The notes under the pieces were generated by a model. The model was not told the origin of the DNA and made no database searches. It saw nothing but the letters and a program-made list of their open reading frames with translations. From Gammaproteobacteria bacterium (GTDB lineage: Bacteria > Pseudomonadota > Gammaproteobacteria > Arenicellales > Spongiicolonaceae): a stretch of 19,141 bases of DNA. The DNA lies in NCBI GenBank assembly GCA_007570945.1, contig RKSH01000034.1:1-19141 (forward strand), given 5' to 3'. Position 1 is the stretch's first letter. Each line of letters opens with the position of its first letter. Position numbers and translations under genes: made by a program. Positions 6,753-14,939 of the stretch are shown here, piece by piece.

Positions 6753-7690
6753 TGCGCTCGCCGCTGTTTAAGATTGCGCTGGTGGTATGCGGCTGGCCGC
6801 TGGCATTGCTGGCGCTGCTGTGGATGTACCGCTGGGCGGCGGATATTTGGTGGACGCCGCCGCCGCCGTCCGCGGCGGCGCTGGTGGAGCACTCGCCCTA
6901 TTTCGCCGGCGCGCAAAAGGCGGCGGAGGCGTTTAATGCGCTGGCGCCGGCCGCGCGCGATGCGCTGCGAGCGGCAATGAAAAAAGAAATCGTGCCGCTT
7001 GAACTTTGGCTGGGGAATTTTGCGGCGGACAATCACGACATCGTCTGCATCGGCGAATACCACAACCAACGAACGCGGGAGTTTCTGGCGCGGGAATTTT
7101 TCAGCGCGCCGGCTTTTGATGAACTGCATCTGGAGGCGACCGCCGCCGCGCTGAACAAAATCATCCGCGACATGGCGCGCGGAAAAACGATGGTGCCGCT
7201 GCTGGACGCCGACATCGCCGGCGTCATCACCGCCGCGCGGGCGCGCAATCCGCAACTGCGCATCAGCGGCATTGAGGAAACCCCGGCGCAGCGTAAAAAC
7301 CGCGCCGGCAAAGACAACCGCGACGCCTCCATCGCGGAAAATTTTCTGCGGCATCACCGTCCCGGCGCCGGTGCGCGCCAGGTGATTTTGTTCGGCGCGC
7401 TGCATTGCGCCGACCGTCCCGGCTGGCTGTTCCCGCGCCTGCGCGCGGCGCCGCAACTGGCCGGCCGCAAACTGCACAGCATCCGCATTCTCGGCCGCGC
7501 GCAGGACGGCCCCCTGGACGCTTTCGTCTGGTTTCTCGGCGCCACCGGCCAGCCCCGGGCCAACTTCGCCATCGGCGACACCCGCGCCCTGCCGCCGGAA
7601 ATTTACCGATGGTTCCCGTTGCTGGCGCGAACCATGCGCCAGTTTGACGCGCTGGTGGTTTTTTCGCCGGCGCCGGATGCCGGGCGGTGA
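6752..7690 (+). CDS. ChaN/TIKI-superfamily membrane-anchored protein
   Basis: Predicted 312-residue envelope protein. Residues 7-27 form one hydrophobic helix with no proper lipobox (VVC rather than a small residue before Cys), so it looks like an N-terminal membrane anchor with the rest outside the cytoplasm. The soluble part has CIGEYHN (99-105), an RDASIAEN block (190-197) and LFGALHCAD (213-221). This GExH / RDxxxAxN / GxxH pattern is shared by the ChaN haem-binding lipoproteins, TIKI proteases, TraB and erythromycin-esterase-like proteins, where His and Glu residues bind metal or haem. I cannot tell which activity applies. The ATG at 6752 overlaps the prmB stop by one base; a GTG one codon earlier is possible. 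Confidence 0.7.
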   Translation: MRSPLFKIALVVCGWPLALLALLWMYRWAADIWWTPPPPSAAALVEHSPYFAGAQKAAEAFNALAPAARDALRAAMKKEIVPLELWLGNFAADNHDIVCIGEYHNQRTREFLAREFFSAPAFDELHLEATAAALNKIIRDMARGKTMVPLLDADIAGVITAARARNPQLRISGIEETPAQRKNRAGKDNRDASIAENFLRHHRPGAGARQVILFGALHCADRPGWLFPRLRAAPQLAGRKLHSIRILGRAQDGPLDAFVWFLGATGQPRANFAIGDTRALPPEIYRWFPLLARTMRQFDALVVFSPAPDAGR

Positions 7691-7708
7691 GGGTGGGGGC
7701 CGGCGGTG

Positions 7709-7714
7709 TATAAT
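7709..7714 (+). promoter_or_regulatory. -10 element directly before the aminotransferase start
   Basis: A perfect TATAAT ends 6 nt before the ATG at 7721, so a normal start site would fall on or within a base of the A of the ATG. The spacing suggests a leaderless mRNA. No convincing -35 is visible 16-18 bp upstream (about 7686-7692, GGTGAGG), and no Shine-Dalgarno precedes the ATG. Confidence 0.5.
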
Positions 7715-7720
7715 GGTTGC

Positions 7721-8911
<1,191 letters not shown>

Positions 8912-8920
8912 AGCGCGGGC

Positions 8921-9478
8921 ATGGACGCGGCCGCAAACCTTCACCCTCACCCCCGGCGCACCGTGCGCGGCGAGGGATTTTCTTTTATTGAATTGCTGGT
9001 GACGCTCAGCGTGCTTGCGCTGCTGTCGGCGTTTGCGGCGCCGGTTTTTCATTCCATGCTGGAAAAGCAGCGGGCATATGACGCGGCGACGCGCCTGTTT
9101 CACGACCTGTCCCGCGCCCGCAGCGAGGCGGTGCGGCGCGGGCGGACGGTGGCGTTGTGCAAAAGCGCCGGCGGTGAGGCCTGCGGCGGCGGCGGCGAGT
9201 GGAGCGACGGCTGGATTGTTTTTGTGGACCTGAACAATTCCGCAACCCGCGACAGCGGCGAGGCAATCCTGCGCGTGCAGCAAAGCCTCGGCGGCAGTGC
9301 GCACACCCGCAACAGCGGCGGCGCGGCGGTGTATTTCAAGTCCACCGGCGCCCGCACCGGCGGCGGCGCAACCTGGCAATTCTGCGCGCCGGGCAAAACC
9401 GAGAGTATCTACGCCGTGTCGCTCTACCACAGCGGCCGGGCGCGGCTGATTAAAGATGCAAACAAAACTTGCGGGTAA
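8921..9478 (+). CDS. FimT/GspH-type minor pseudopilin
   Basis: Prepilin-like protein of 185 residues. After an 18-residue leader comes the prepilin peptidase site GEG/FSFIELLVTLSVL, with cleavage predicted between G19 and F20, the conserved Glu at mature position 5 (E24) and a hydrophobic helix to about residue 42. The body matches the GspH/FimT domain: RLFHDLSRARSEAVRRGRTVALCKSAGG, a WSDGWIVFVDLN block (about 93-104) and a C-terminal Cys pair region. Such proteins prime type IV pili or type II secretion pseudopili in the inner membrane and periplasm. No other pilin genes are adjacent, so it is an orphan here. It follows the aminotransferase by 9 nt and overlaps the next gene by 23 nt. Confidence 0.85.
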   Translation: MDAAANLHPHPRRTVRGEGFSFIELLVTLSVLALLSAFAAPVFHSMLEKQRAYDAATRLFHDLSRARSEAVRRGRTVALCKSAGGEACGGGGEWSDGWIVFVDLNNSATRDSGEAILRVQQSLGGSAHTRNSGGAAVYFKSTGARTGGGATWQFCAPGKTESIYAVSLYHSGRARLIKDANKTCG

Positions 9479-9923
9479 AATTTTCGCGCTGGGTTTTGTT
9501 CTGTGCACAACGGCCGCGGCCGGCGACGTGCCGAACGGCTGTGTGCAGCAACTGCTGGATGTACAAACCGCGCGACTGCCGGCATGCGCGGCGGTGGACG
9601 GCGTGGATGCCCGCCACATCGGAACGCTGCCGGGCGGCGCGCGCCTGTACCTGGTTTATGAATTTCCCGGCGGCAGCGGCGTGTTCAGCAGCATGGTGGC
9701 GTTCACCGAGGACAAGGGCGTGTTGCGCCGTTTGTTTGTGCTGCACGGCGGCGACCGCTGCGACAACGGCATCAAGAGCGCGCGCATGCTCCCCGGCGGC
9801 GGCTTTGCGGTGGTCAAAAACCAAACGCCGCTGAGTATGGGCACCGGCCCCGAGTTCTGCGCCACCTGCTGCGCCGGCACCAGGGAGGAGCATTACAACG
9901 CCGCCGGCGCGCGGATGGATTAG
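9456..9923 (+). CDS. Secreted cysteine-containing protein of unknown function
   Basis: I do not recognise this 155-residue protein. It begins MQTKLAGKIFALGFVLCTTAAAGD, a signal peptide with predicted cleavage after about residue 22 or 23. The mature part has six cysteines (29, 44, 102, 135, 138, 139) and alternating hydrophobic and glycine-rich stretches (LYLVYEFPGGSGVFSSMVAF, GGGFAVVKNQ), suggesting a small beta-rich, disulfide-bonded periplasmic domain. Its start lies inside the end of the pseudopilin gene (23-nt overlap, different frame), so the two are probably co-expressed, and a link to pilus or secretion function is only a guess. Its stop overlaps the convergent dtd stop (9920-9923). 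Confidence 0.65.
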   Translation: MQTKLAGKIFALGFVLCTTAAAGDVPNGCVQQLLDVQTARLPACAAVDGVDARHIGTLPGGARLYLVYEFPGGSGVFSSMVAFTEDKGVLRRLFVLHGGDRCDNGIKSARMLPGGGFAVVKNQTPLSMGTGPEFCATCCAGTREEHYNAAGARMD

Positions 9924-10360
9924 CGCTGCAGGAGAATGGTCACCGGGCCGTCGTTCACCAGCGCCACTTCCATGTGCGCGCCGAAGCGGCCGCTCTCAAC
10001 CGTGGCCGCGCCGGCCTCGCGCAGGGCGGCGGTGAACAGGTCAAACATTTGGCGCGCCGGTGACGGCGGCATGGCCGGGGTGAAGTCGGGGCGGCGGCCC
10101 TTGCGGGTGTCGGCGCACAGGGTGAACTGCGGCACCGCCAGCACGCCGCCGCCGCTGTCCACCAGCGAGCGGCTGAAGCGGCCGTCGGCGCCGGCGAACA
10201 GGCGCATGTGAACGGTGCGGGCGGCGAGTTTGCACACCGTGGCCTCGTCATCGCCGCGCTCAAAACCGACCAGTGCCAAGAGGCCGCCGTTGATGGCGCC
10301 GACGGTGGCGCCGTCCACGGTCACCGTTGCACCGCTGACGCGCTGCAGGAGAATCTTCAG
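9920..10360 (-). CDS. dtd: D-aminoacyl-tRNA deacylase
   Basis: Cytoplasmic proofreading enzyme that hydrolyses D-amino acids (and mischarged glycine) from tRNA. The body is unmistakable: LVGFERGD, VPQFTLCADTRKGRRPDF with the QFTL active-site segment, and a C-terminal NDGPVTILLQR containing the Gly-cis-Pro motif. The first obvious start (GTG at 10324) would delete the conserved first strand. Reading further upstream in frame gives LKILLQRVSGATVTVDG, the standard N-terminus, beginning at a CTG at 10360-10358. That CTG overlaps the pnp stop as CTGA, analogous to the common ATGA coupling, and has GGAAGAAG (10365-10372) 4 nt upstream. The resulting 146 residues match the usual 145. No other start codon is available before the pnp reading frame takes over. 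Confidence 0.88.
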   Translation of the reverse strand: MKILLQRVSGATVTVDGATVGAINGGLLALVGFERGDDEATVCKLAARTVHMRLFAGADGRFSRSLVDSGGGVLAVPQFTLCADTRKGRRPDFTPAMPPSPARQMFDLFTAALREAGAATVESGRFGAHMEVALVNDGPVTILLQR

Positions 10361-12462
10361 GCGGCTTCTTCCACGGCTTTTATGCTGAGCCGCACGCGCC
10401 CCTGCTTGTCCACCTCCAGCACCTTGACCTTCACCGTCTCGCCCTCGCGCAGCTTGTCGCTGACGTTCTCCACCCGCTGGTGGGAGATTTGCGACACATG
10501 CACCAGGCCGTCGCGGCCGGGGAGGATGTTGACGAAAGCGCCGAAGTCCATCAGCCGCACCACCTTGCCCTCATACACCGTGCCGACCTCCACATCGGCG
10601 GTGATTTGCTCGATGCGCCGCCGCGCCTCGTTGCTGGCCTGCTGGTCGCTGGAGGCGATGCGGATGGTGCCGCTGTTGTCGGGGTCGATGTCAATGGTGG
10701 CGCCGGTGGTTTCGGTAATCTCGCGGATGACCGCGCCGCCCTTGCCGATGACATCGCGAATCTTGTCCGGCGGGATGCGGATGGTGAGGATGCGCGGCGC
10801 GTAGGCCGACATTTCCCGGCGCGGCGCGGCGATGGCGCGGTTCATCTCGCCGAGAATGTGGGTGCGCGCATCTTTCGCCTGCTGCAGCGCGATCTCCATG
10901 ATTTGCGGCGTGATGCCCTCAATCTTGATGTCCATCTGCAGGGCGGTGACGCCGTCCGGCGTACCGGCGACCTTGAAGTCCATGTCGCCGAGGTGGTCCT
11001 CGTCGCCGAGGATGTCGGTGAGCACGGCGAAACGGTTGTCCTCTTTAATCAGGCCCATGGCGACGCCGGCCACCGGTGATTTAATCTGCACCCCGGCGTC
11101 CATCAGCGACAAACTGGCGCCGCACACCGTGGCCATGGAGCTGCTGCCGTTGGACTCGGTGATTTCCGACACCACCCGGATCACGTACGGAAAATCCTCG
11201 CGCCCCGGCAACAGCGATGCCAGTGCGCGCTTGGCCAGTTTGCCATGGCCGATCTCGCGCCGCTTGGGCGAGCCGACGCGGCCGGTCTCGCCGACGCAGT
11301 AGGGCGGAAAGTTGTAGTGCAGCAGAAAGCGGTCGCGGTATTCACCCTCCAGCGCGTCGATGATTTGCGAGTCCTGTTTCTCGGTGCCGAGGGTGGTGAC
11401 GACGATGGCCTGGGTTTCGCCACGGGTGAAGCAGACGGAACCATGGGCGCGCGGCAGGAGGCCGGTTTCAATGCTGATGGGGCGCACGGTGCGGGTGTCG
11501 CGGCCGTCAATGCGCGGCTCGCCGTCCAGGATGCGGCGGCGCACCACGTTTTTCTCTATTTTCTTCACGGCGTCCTTCACCGCGCCGGTTTTGGCCTCGT
11601 CCTCGTCAGAACCCTCACCGACAATCTCGGCCACCGCGGCCTCGCGGATTTCCTCCAGCTTGGCCTGGCGCTCGGGCTTTTCGGCGATGCGGTAGGCGGC
11701 GAGAATTTTTTCCTCAGCGGCGGCGCGCACCGATTCCGCCAGCGCGTCATCCTCGCCGGCCGGCTGCCAGTCCCACGGCACGCGCCCGGCCTCCTCGCCC
11801 AACTCTTTGATGGCGCGAATGGCGGCCTGCATCTGCTCATGGCCGAACACCACGGCGCCGAGCATTTCGCTCTCCGACAACTGCGCCGCCTCGGACTCCA
11901 CCATTAGCACCGCCGACTCGGTGCCGGCGACCACCAGGTCCAGTTTGGACTTGCCGGCCAGGTCGGCGGTCGACGGGTTCAGCACATAGCCGCCGTCCAC
12001 AAACCCCACCCGCGCCGCGCCCACCGGGCCGTTGAATGGAATGCCGGACAGGTGCAACGCCGCCGATGAACCGAGCATGGCGACGATGGCCGGGTCAATT
12101 TGCGGGTCCACCGACATCACGGTGGCGATGATTTGCACTTCGCAGCGGAAACTTTTGGGAAACATGGGGCGGATGGGGCGGTCAATGAGGCGGCAGGTGA
12201 GGACGGCTTTTTCCGACGGGCGGCCTTCGCGCTTAAAAAAACCGCCGGGGATTCTGCCGGCGGCGTAGGTGCGTTCCTCGTAGTCCACGGTCAGCGGCAG
12301 GAAGTCGCGCTGCTCGCGGTTGCGGTTGCCGGTCACGGTACACAGCACGGCGCTGTCGCCCATGCTGGCCATGACCGCGCCGCCGGCCTGCCGCGCCAGG
12401 GCGCCGGTTTCAAGTTTGACCGCGTGCGGGCCGTAGGGGAAAGTTTTGCTTGCTTTGTTCAA
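10357..12462 (-). CDS. pnp: Polyribonucleotide nucleotidyltransferase (PNPase)
   Basis: Phosphorolytic 3'-5' exoribonuclease, a trimer and part of the RNA degradosome in many Proteobacteria. Two RNase PH-like domains are present (YGPHAVKLETGALARQAGGAV near the N-terminus; the second from about residue 310), followed by a KH domain (IPPDKIRDVIGKGGAVIREI, about residues 558-577) and an S1 domain (GTVYEGKVVRLMDFGAFV to RLSIKAVEEAA). The start is a TTG at 12462 with a strong GAGGA (12470-12474) at 7-nt spacing. It gives LNKASKTFPYG, equivalent to the normal MLNPI...YG start, and 701 residues. The in-frame ATG at 12528 would overlap rpsO and add unrelated residues. It lies 31 nt after rpsO and just before dtd. 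The protein stops soon after S1, with little C-terminal tail. Confidence 0.96.
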   Translation of the reverse strand: MNKASKTFPYGPHAVKLETGALARQAGGAVMASMGDSAVLCTVTGNRNREQRDFLPLTVDYEERTYAAGRIPGGFFKREGRPSEKAVLTCRLIDRPIRPMFPKSFRCEVQIIATVMSVDPQIDPAIVAMLGSSAALHLSGIPFNGPVGAARVGFVDGGYVLNPSTADLAGKSKLDLVVAGTESAVLMVESEAAQLSESEMLGAVVFGHEQMQAAIRAIKELGEEAGRVPWDWQPAGEDDALAESVRAAAEEKILAAYRIAEKPERQAKLEEIREAAVAEIVGEGSDEDEAKTGAVKDAVKKIEKNVVRRRILDGEPRIDGRDTRTVRPISIETGLLPRAHGSVCFTRGETQAIVVTTLGTEKQDSQIIDALEGEYRDRFLLHYNFPPYCVGETGRVGSPKRREIGHGKLAKRALASLLPGREDFPYVIRVVSEITESNGSSSMATVCGASLSLMDAGVQIKSPVAGVAMGLIKEDNRFAVLTDILGDEDHLGDMDFKVAGTPDGVTALQMDIKIEGITPQIMEIALQQAKDARTHILGEMNRAIAAPRREMSAYAPRILTIRIPPDKIRDVIGKGGAVIREITETTGATIDIDPDNSGTIRIASSDQQASNEARRRIEQITADVEVGTVYEGKVVRLMDFGAFVNILPGRDGLVHVSQISHQRVENVSDKLREGETVKVKVLEVDKQGRVRLSIKAVEEAA

Positions 12463-12493
12463 GACGGGTTCCTCGCAGTGGATTGCGGCGCGG

Positions 12494-12763
12494 TCATTTT
12501 CGCAGGCCGAGCCGGGAAATGAGCGCACGGTAGCGCTCGATGTTTTTGCTCTTCAGGTAGTCCAGCAGCTTGCGCCGCCGGTTCACCAGCCGCAACAGCC
12601 CCTGCCGCGAATGGCGGTCCTGGGCGTGGGTTTGAAAATGCTGCGCCAGGTCGTTAATCCGCGCCGTCATCAGCGCGACCTGCACCTCGGCCGAGCCGGT
12701 GTCCCCGGCGCCGCGCCCGTATTCGCCCACAATGGCGGCTTTGTTTTCGCTGGTGAGTGCCAT
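12494..12763 (-). CDS. rpsO: 30S ribosomal protein S15
   Basis: Primary 16S rRNA-binding protein of the small subunit. The protein is exactly 89 residues, the standard length, beginning MALTSENKAAIVGEYGRGAGDTGSAEVQVAL and ending YRALISRLGLRK. The RNA-contact region HAQDRHSRQGLLRLVNRRRKLLDYLK is fully conserved in style. The ATG at 12763 is chosen; upstream in-frame codons lie over the promoter. It forms the classical rpsO-pnp pair. In other bacteria S15 represses its own leader RNA; here the leader is only about 27 nt and contains the palindrome CCCCATGGGG (12774-12783), so autoregulation is possible but not shown. Confidence 0.97.
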   Translation of the reverse strand: MALTSENKAAIVGEYGRGAGDTGSAEVQVALMTARINDLAQHFQTHAQDRHSRQGLLRLVNRRRKLLDYLKSKNIERYRALISRLGLRK

Positions 12764-12796
12764 AATGTTCCGCCCCCATGGGGCTGACGGGGGCGG

Positions 12797-12825
12797 ATAA
12801 TACGCCCGGGCGGCGGCGGGTGCAA
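12797..12825 (-). promoter_or_regulatory. Sigma-70 type promoter of rpsO-pnp-dtd
   Basis: On the minus strand, TTGCAC (12820-12825), a 17-bp spacer and TATTAT (12797-12802). Predicted start near 12790, 27 nt upstream of the rpsO ATG. The ideal spacing makes this one of the clearest promoters in the window. Confidence 0.75.
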
Positions 12826-12850
12826 GGTTTTTTTTGCCGGGCGGCGGGCC

Positions 12851-12881
12851 GAAAAAAAGGGGGCGGCGCAAAGGCCGCCCC
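12851..12881 (-). terminator. Rho-independent terminator of the Hsp20 gene
   Basis: Reading the minus strand after the Hsp20 stop, GGGGCGGC (12874-12881) pairs perfectly with GCCGCCCC (12860-12867) around a 6-nt CTTTGC loop, followed by C and seven Ts (12852-12858). It is the only textbook terminator in the window and insulates rpsO from heat-shock readthrough. Confidence 0.85.
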
Positions 12882-12903
12882 GGGATGCCGGTTGCGCGCC
12901 GGT

Positions 12904-13347
12904 TCAGCCGGCTTTGATTGCGATGCGCTTGGGTTGCGCCTCGCTGGCCTTGGGCAGGTGGATTTCCAGAATGCCGTCGGCGAAGTTGGCCTTGGCCTTG
13001 GTGTCGTCCACCGCGGTGCCGAAGCGCAACGAGCGGACAAACTCGCCGCTGCGCAACTCACGGCGGATGACGCGGCCGTCCTCCTTTTCAATGTCGCGGC
13101 TCTCGCTGCGGGCGTTGACGGTCAGGACGCCGTCCTGCAGGGAAATGTCCACGTCTTTCTGCTTCACGCCGGGCAGTTCCACGCGCACATCGTAGGCGTC
13201 GTCTTTTTCCACCACATCAAGCGGCGGAGTCAGCGCCGCGCCGCGCTCGTCGGACCGCAGCGGGTGAAACAGTTGCTCCATCCAGGCGTCAATGTCGCCG
13301 ATGGGGCCGATGCCTCTGCGCACCGGCAGGGTTGCAAGAGTGTTCAT
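12904..13347 (-). CDS. Hsp20/alpha-crystallin small heat-shock protein
   Basis: ATP-independent cytoplasmic holdase chaperone of 147 residues. A short N-terminal arm (1-41) precedes the alpha-crystallin domain (about 42-133: PPLDVVEKDDAYDVRVELPG, DISLQDGVLTVNARS, RRELRSGEFVRSLRFG, ANFADGILEIHLPK). The C-terminal extension has the I-x-I oligomerisation motif IAI at 142-144. The ATG at 13347 has GGAGG (13354-13358) 6 nt upstream. Transcription is very likely from the sigma-32 promoter at 13383-13410 and ends at the terminator at 12851-12881, so this is a monocistronic heat-shock unit. It is divergent from the permease gene. A farther upstream in-frame start would run through that promoter and is rejected. 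Confidence 0.95.
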   Translation of the reverse strand: MNTLATLPVRRGIGPIGDIDAWMEQLFHPLRSDERGAALTPPLDVVEKDDAYDVRVELPGVKQKDVDISLQDGVLTVNARSESRDIEKEDGRVIRRELRSGEFVRSLRFGTAVDDTKAKANFADGILEIHLPKASEAQPKRIAIKAG

Positions 13348-13382
13348 GATTAACCTCCGATGGTTCGTTGTGTTGCCTTGGT

Positions 13383-13410
13383 ATCTGGGGACGGCGGCGG
13401 CGGTTTCAAG
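13383..13410 (-). promoter_or_regulatory. Sigma-32 (RpoH) heat-shock promoter of the Hsp20 gene
   Basis: Minus strand: -35 CTTGAAA (13404-13410), an exact match to the sigma-32 consensus; 13-bp spacer; -10 CCCCAGAT (13383-13390), one mismatch from CCCCATnT. The predicted start is near 13376, about 29 nt before the ATG, with the Shine-Dalgarno GGAGG in between. The downstream gene being Hsp20 supports the call independently. Confidence 0.8.
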
Positions 13411-13419
13411 CATCGCCAA

Positions 13420-14910
13420 ATGCAGACTGCTACCCTGCGGATGATGGCCGCCGGCTCCGTTGATTTTTTAACCATCGCCGCCGCGGCGGCGCCACTGGTG
13501 GTTGCACTGGCGTTGGTGACGGGCGGGCGCGGCGTGCCGCTGGCGGCGGCGGCCGGCATGGCGGTTGCGTTGGCGCTGGTGGCGTTCACCGACTTCAGCA
13601 TCGCGCCGGCGGCGCTGCCGGGGGCGGCGGCGACGGTGCTGATACTGGCGCTGTCGGTGGCCATGGTGGTGGCGCCGGGGCAGTACCTGGTGGCGGTGCT
13701 GCGCGCGCACGGCATCATCGACGGACTGGCCGCGCGCATCGACGGAATCGCCATGGCGCGCGAGCGCAAGGCTCTCATCACGGTGCTGGGCATCGCGCCG
13801 GCGGTGGAATCGCTGACCGGCTTCGGCGTGTCCATGTTCGTCAGTCTGCCCATACTGTTGCACCTGTACGGCCGCCGGCGCGGCTTCTACCTCGGCCTCC
13901 TGGGAATGAACATCATGCCGTGGGGCACCTTTGCGCTGGCGACGCTGGTGGGCTCGGCAATCGCCGGCGTGGACCTGCGCGAACTCGGCATCGCCACCAG
14001 CATGACCAGCGCGCTGGTGTTCCCGCTGTTGGGCGTTGCGGCGGTGGCGGTGATGGGCGGCGGCCGGGCGTTGCGCGCGCATGGCCGGTTCGGGCTGGCA
14101 CTGGGCATGGCGTTGTCGGCGCTGCTGTTTATGGGCAACCGATTTTTGGTGGTGGAGGCGGCCGGGGTGTTTGCCGGCGCCGGGGTGGTTGCCATGGGCG
14201 CGCTGCTGGGGCGGCCGGCGGCCGGGGCGGTGGTTGCAGGTCAAAAAACGCTCACCGCGCTCACCATGCCGTATTTGCTGTTGGTGGGACTCATTGTCGG
14301 CAGCCGCGCGGTGCCGCCCTGGTGGGAGTTTTTGTCCACCGCGCTGGTGTTGCAAAGCGGCGGGCTGAGATTTGCCGTGCTGGCCAGCCCGGGGGTGATG
14401 CTGGCGGTGACCGCGGCGTTGGTGCAGGTGGTTTACCGCGCGCGCGCCGGGCTGGGCGCCAGTTTGCGGCGCTCGTGTCATCCGCTGGCGTGCATTTTTG
14501 CATTTCTGGTGCTGGCGCAAACCATGCGCGAGGCCGGCATGGTGGGCGTGTTCGCGGACGCCGTGGGCCGCACCGGCGCCGCCGCCGTCACCCTCCTGAC
14601 ACCGCTGCTCGGCGCGCTCAGCGGCGCCGCCACCGGCTCCAACGTTAGCGGCAACGTGCTGATGATGCCGGCCCTGGCCGAGGTGGGCGCGCGCTTCGGC
14701 GCCGCCGCGCTGTTCGCCGCCGCGCAAAACAGCGCCGCCGGCCATGCGGTGTTCGGCTCGGTGCCGATTATCGTGCTGGCCGCGGCCATCGCCCGCGAGT
14801 GCGGGGCCAAGGCGCCGCCCCTGGGCCAATCGCTGCGCTTTGCACTGTGGATGCAGTGCGCGGTTTGCGCGGCGGTGATGGCGGCGTTTGCGTTTTTTCT
14901 GCATACTTAA
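13420..14910 (+). CDS. LctP-family permease (L-lactate permease-like)
   Basis: Polytopic inner-membrane carrier of 496 residues with about a dozen hydrophobic segments. Family clues are PAVESLTGFGVSMFVSLPIL (about 127-146), which corresponds to the conserved Glu and GFG region of lactate permeases, and LSGAATGSNVSGNVLMMPAL (about 400-420), the counterpart of their TGSxxSxNVL motif. The protein is shorter than enteric LldP (551). The start is uncertain: ATGs at 13360, 13420 and 13441 are in frame; 13360 would run through the Hsp20 promoter and none has a good Shine-Dalgarno. Creatinase follows after 29 nt on the same strand, so the substrate may be creatine or a related carboxylate rather than lactate; that is inference. 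Confidence 0.72.
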   Translation: MQTATLRMMAAGSVDFLTIAAAAAPLVVALALVTGGRGVPLAAAAGMAVALALVAFTDFSIAPAALPGAAATVLILALSVAMVVAPGQYLVAVLRAHGIIDGLAARIDGIAMARERKALITVLGIAPAVESLTGFGVSMFVSLPILLHLYGRRRGFYLGLLGMNIMPWGTFALATLVGSAIAGVDLRELGIATSMTSALVFPLLGVAAVAVMGGGRALRAHGRFGLALGMALSALLFMGNRFLVVEAAGVFAGAGVVAMGALLGRPAAGAVVAGQKTLTALTMPYLLLVGLIVGSRAVPPWWEFLSTALVLQSGGLRFAVLASPGVMLAVTAALVQVVYRARAGLGASLRRSCHPLACIFAFLVLAQTMREAGMVGVFADAVGRTGAAAVTLLTPLLGALSGAATGSNVSGNVLMMPALAEVGARFGAAALFAAAQNSAAGHAVFGSVPIIVLAAAIARECGAKAPPLGQSLRFALWMQCAVCAAVMAAFAFFLHT

Positions 14911-14926
14911 AGCGAGGGCGAAGCCC

Positions 14927-14931
14927 GGAGG
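14927..14931 (+). promoter_or_regulatory. Ribosome-binding site deciding the creatinase start
   Basis: GGAGG lies 8 nt before the ATG at 14940. The reading frame is open upstream to 14799 inside the permease gene, so this site fixes the start and gives the standard creatinase N-terminus. Confidence 0.8.
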
Positions 14932-14939
14932 TTTGTTTC

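Noticed and set aside
9923..10354. Exact 15-nt repeat GCGCTGCAGGAGAAT at 9923-9937 and 10340-10354 flanking dtd, resembling attachment sites
   Set aside because: Both copies are coding: they encode ILLQR at the two ends of the Dtd protein, which are normal strands of the fold, and no mobile gene lies between them.
12463..12528. ATG at 12528 as the pnp start
   Set aside because: It overlaps rpsO and adds 22 residues absent from PNPases; the TTG at 12462 has an excellent Shine-Dalgarno.
12771..12795. CGCCCCC / GGGGGCG hairpin in the rpsO leader as an S15 autoregulation site
   Set aside because: The right-hand arm lies mostly upstream of the predicted transcription start (near 12790), so the RNA would not contain the full stem. 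Only the shorter CCCCATGGGG palindrome remains.
13468..14904. A 478-codon open frame antisense to the permease gene
   Set aside because: Low-complexity His/Arg/Gln-rich translation typical of the antisense of GC-rich, Ala/Val-rich membrane genes; no domain, no ribosome-binding site, and the sense frame is a recognisable permease.
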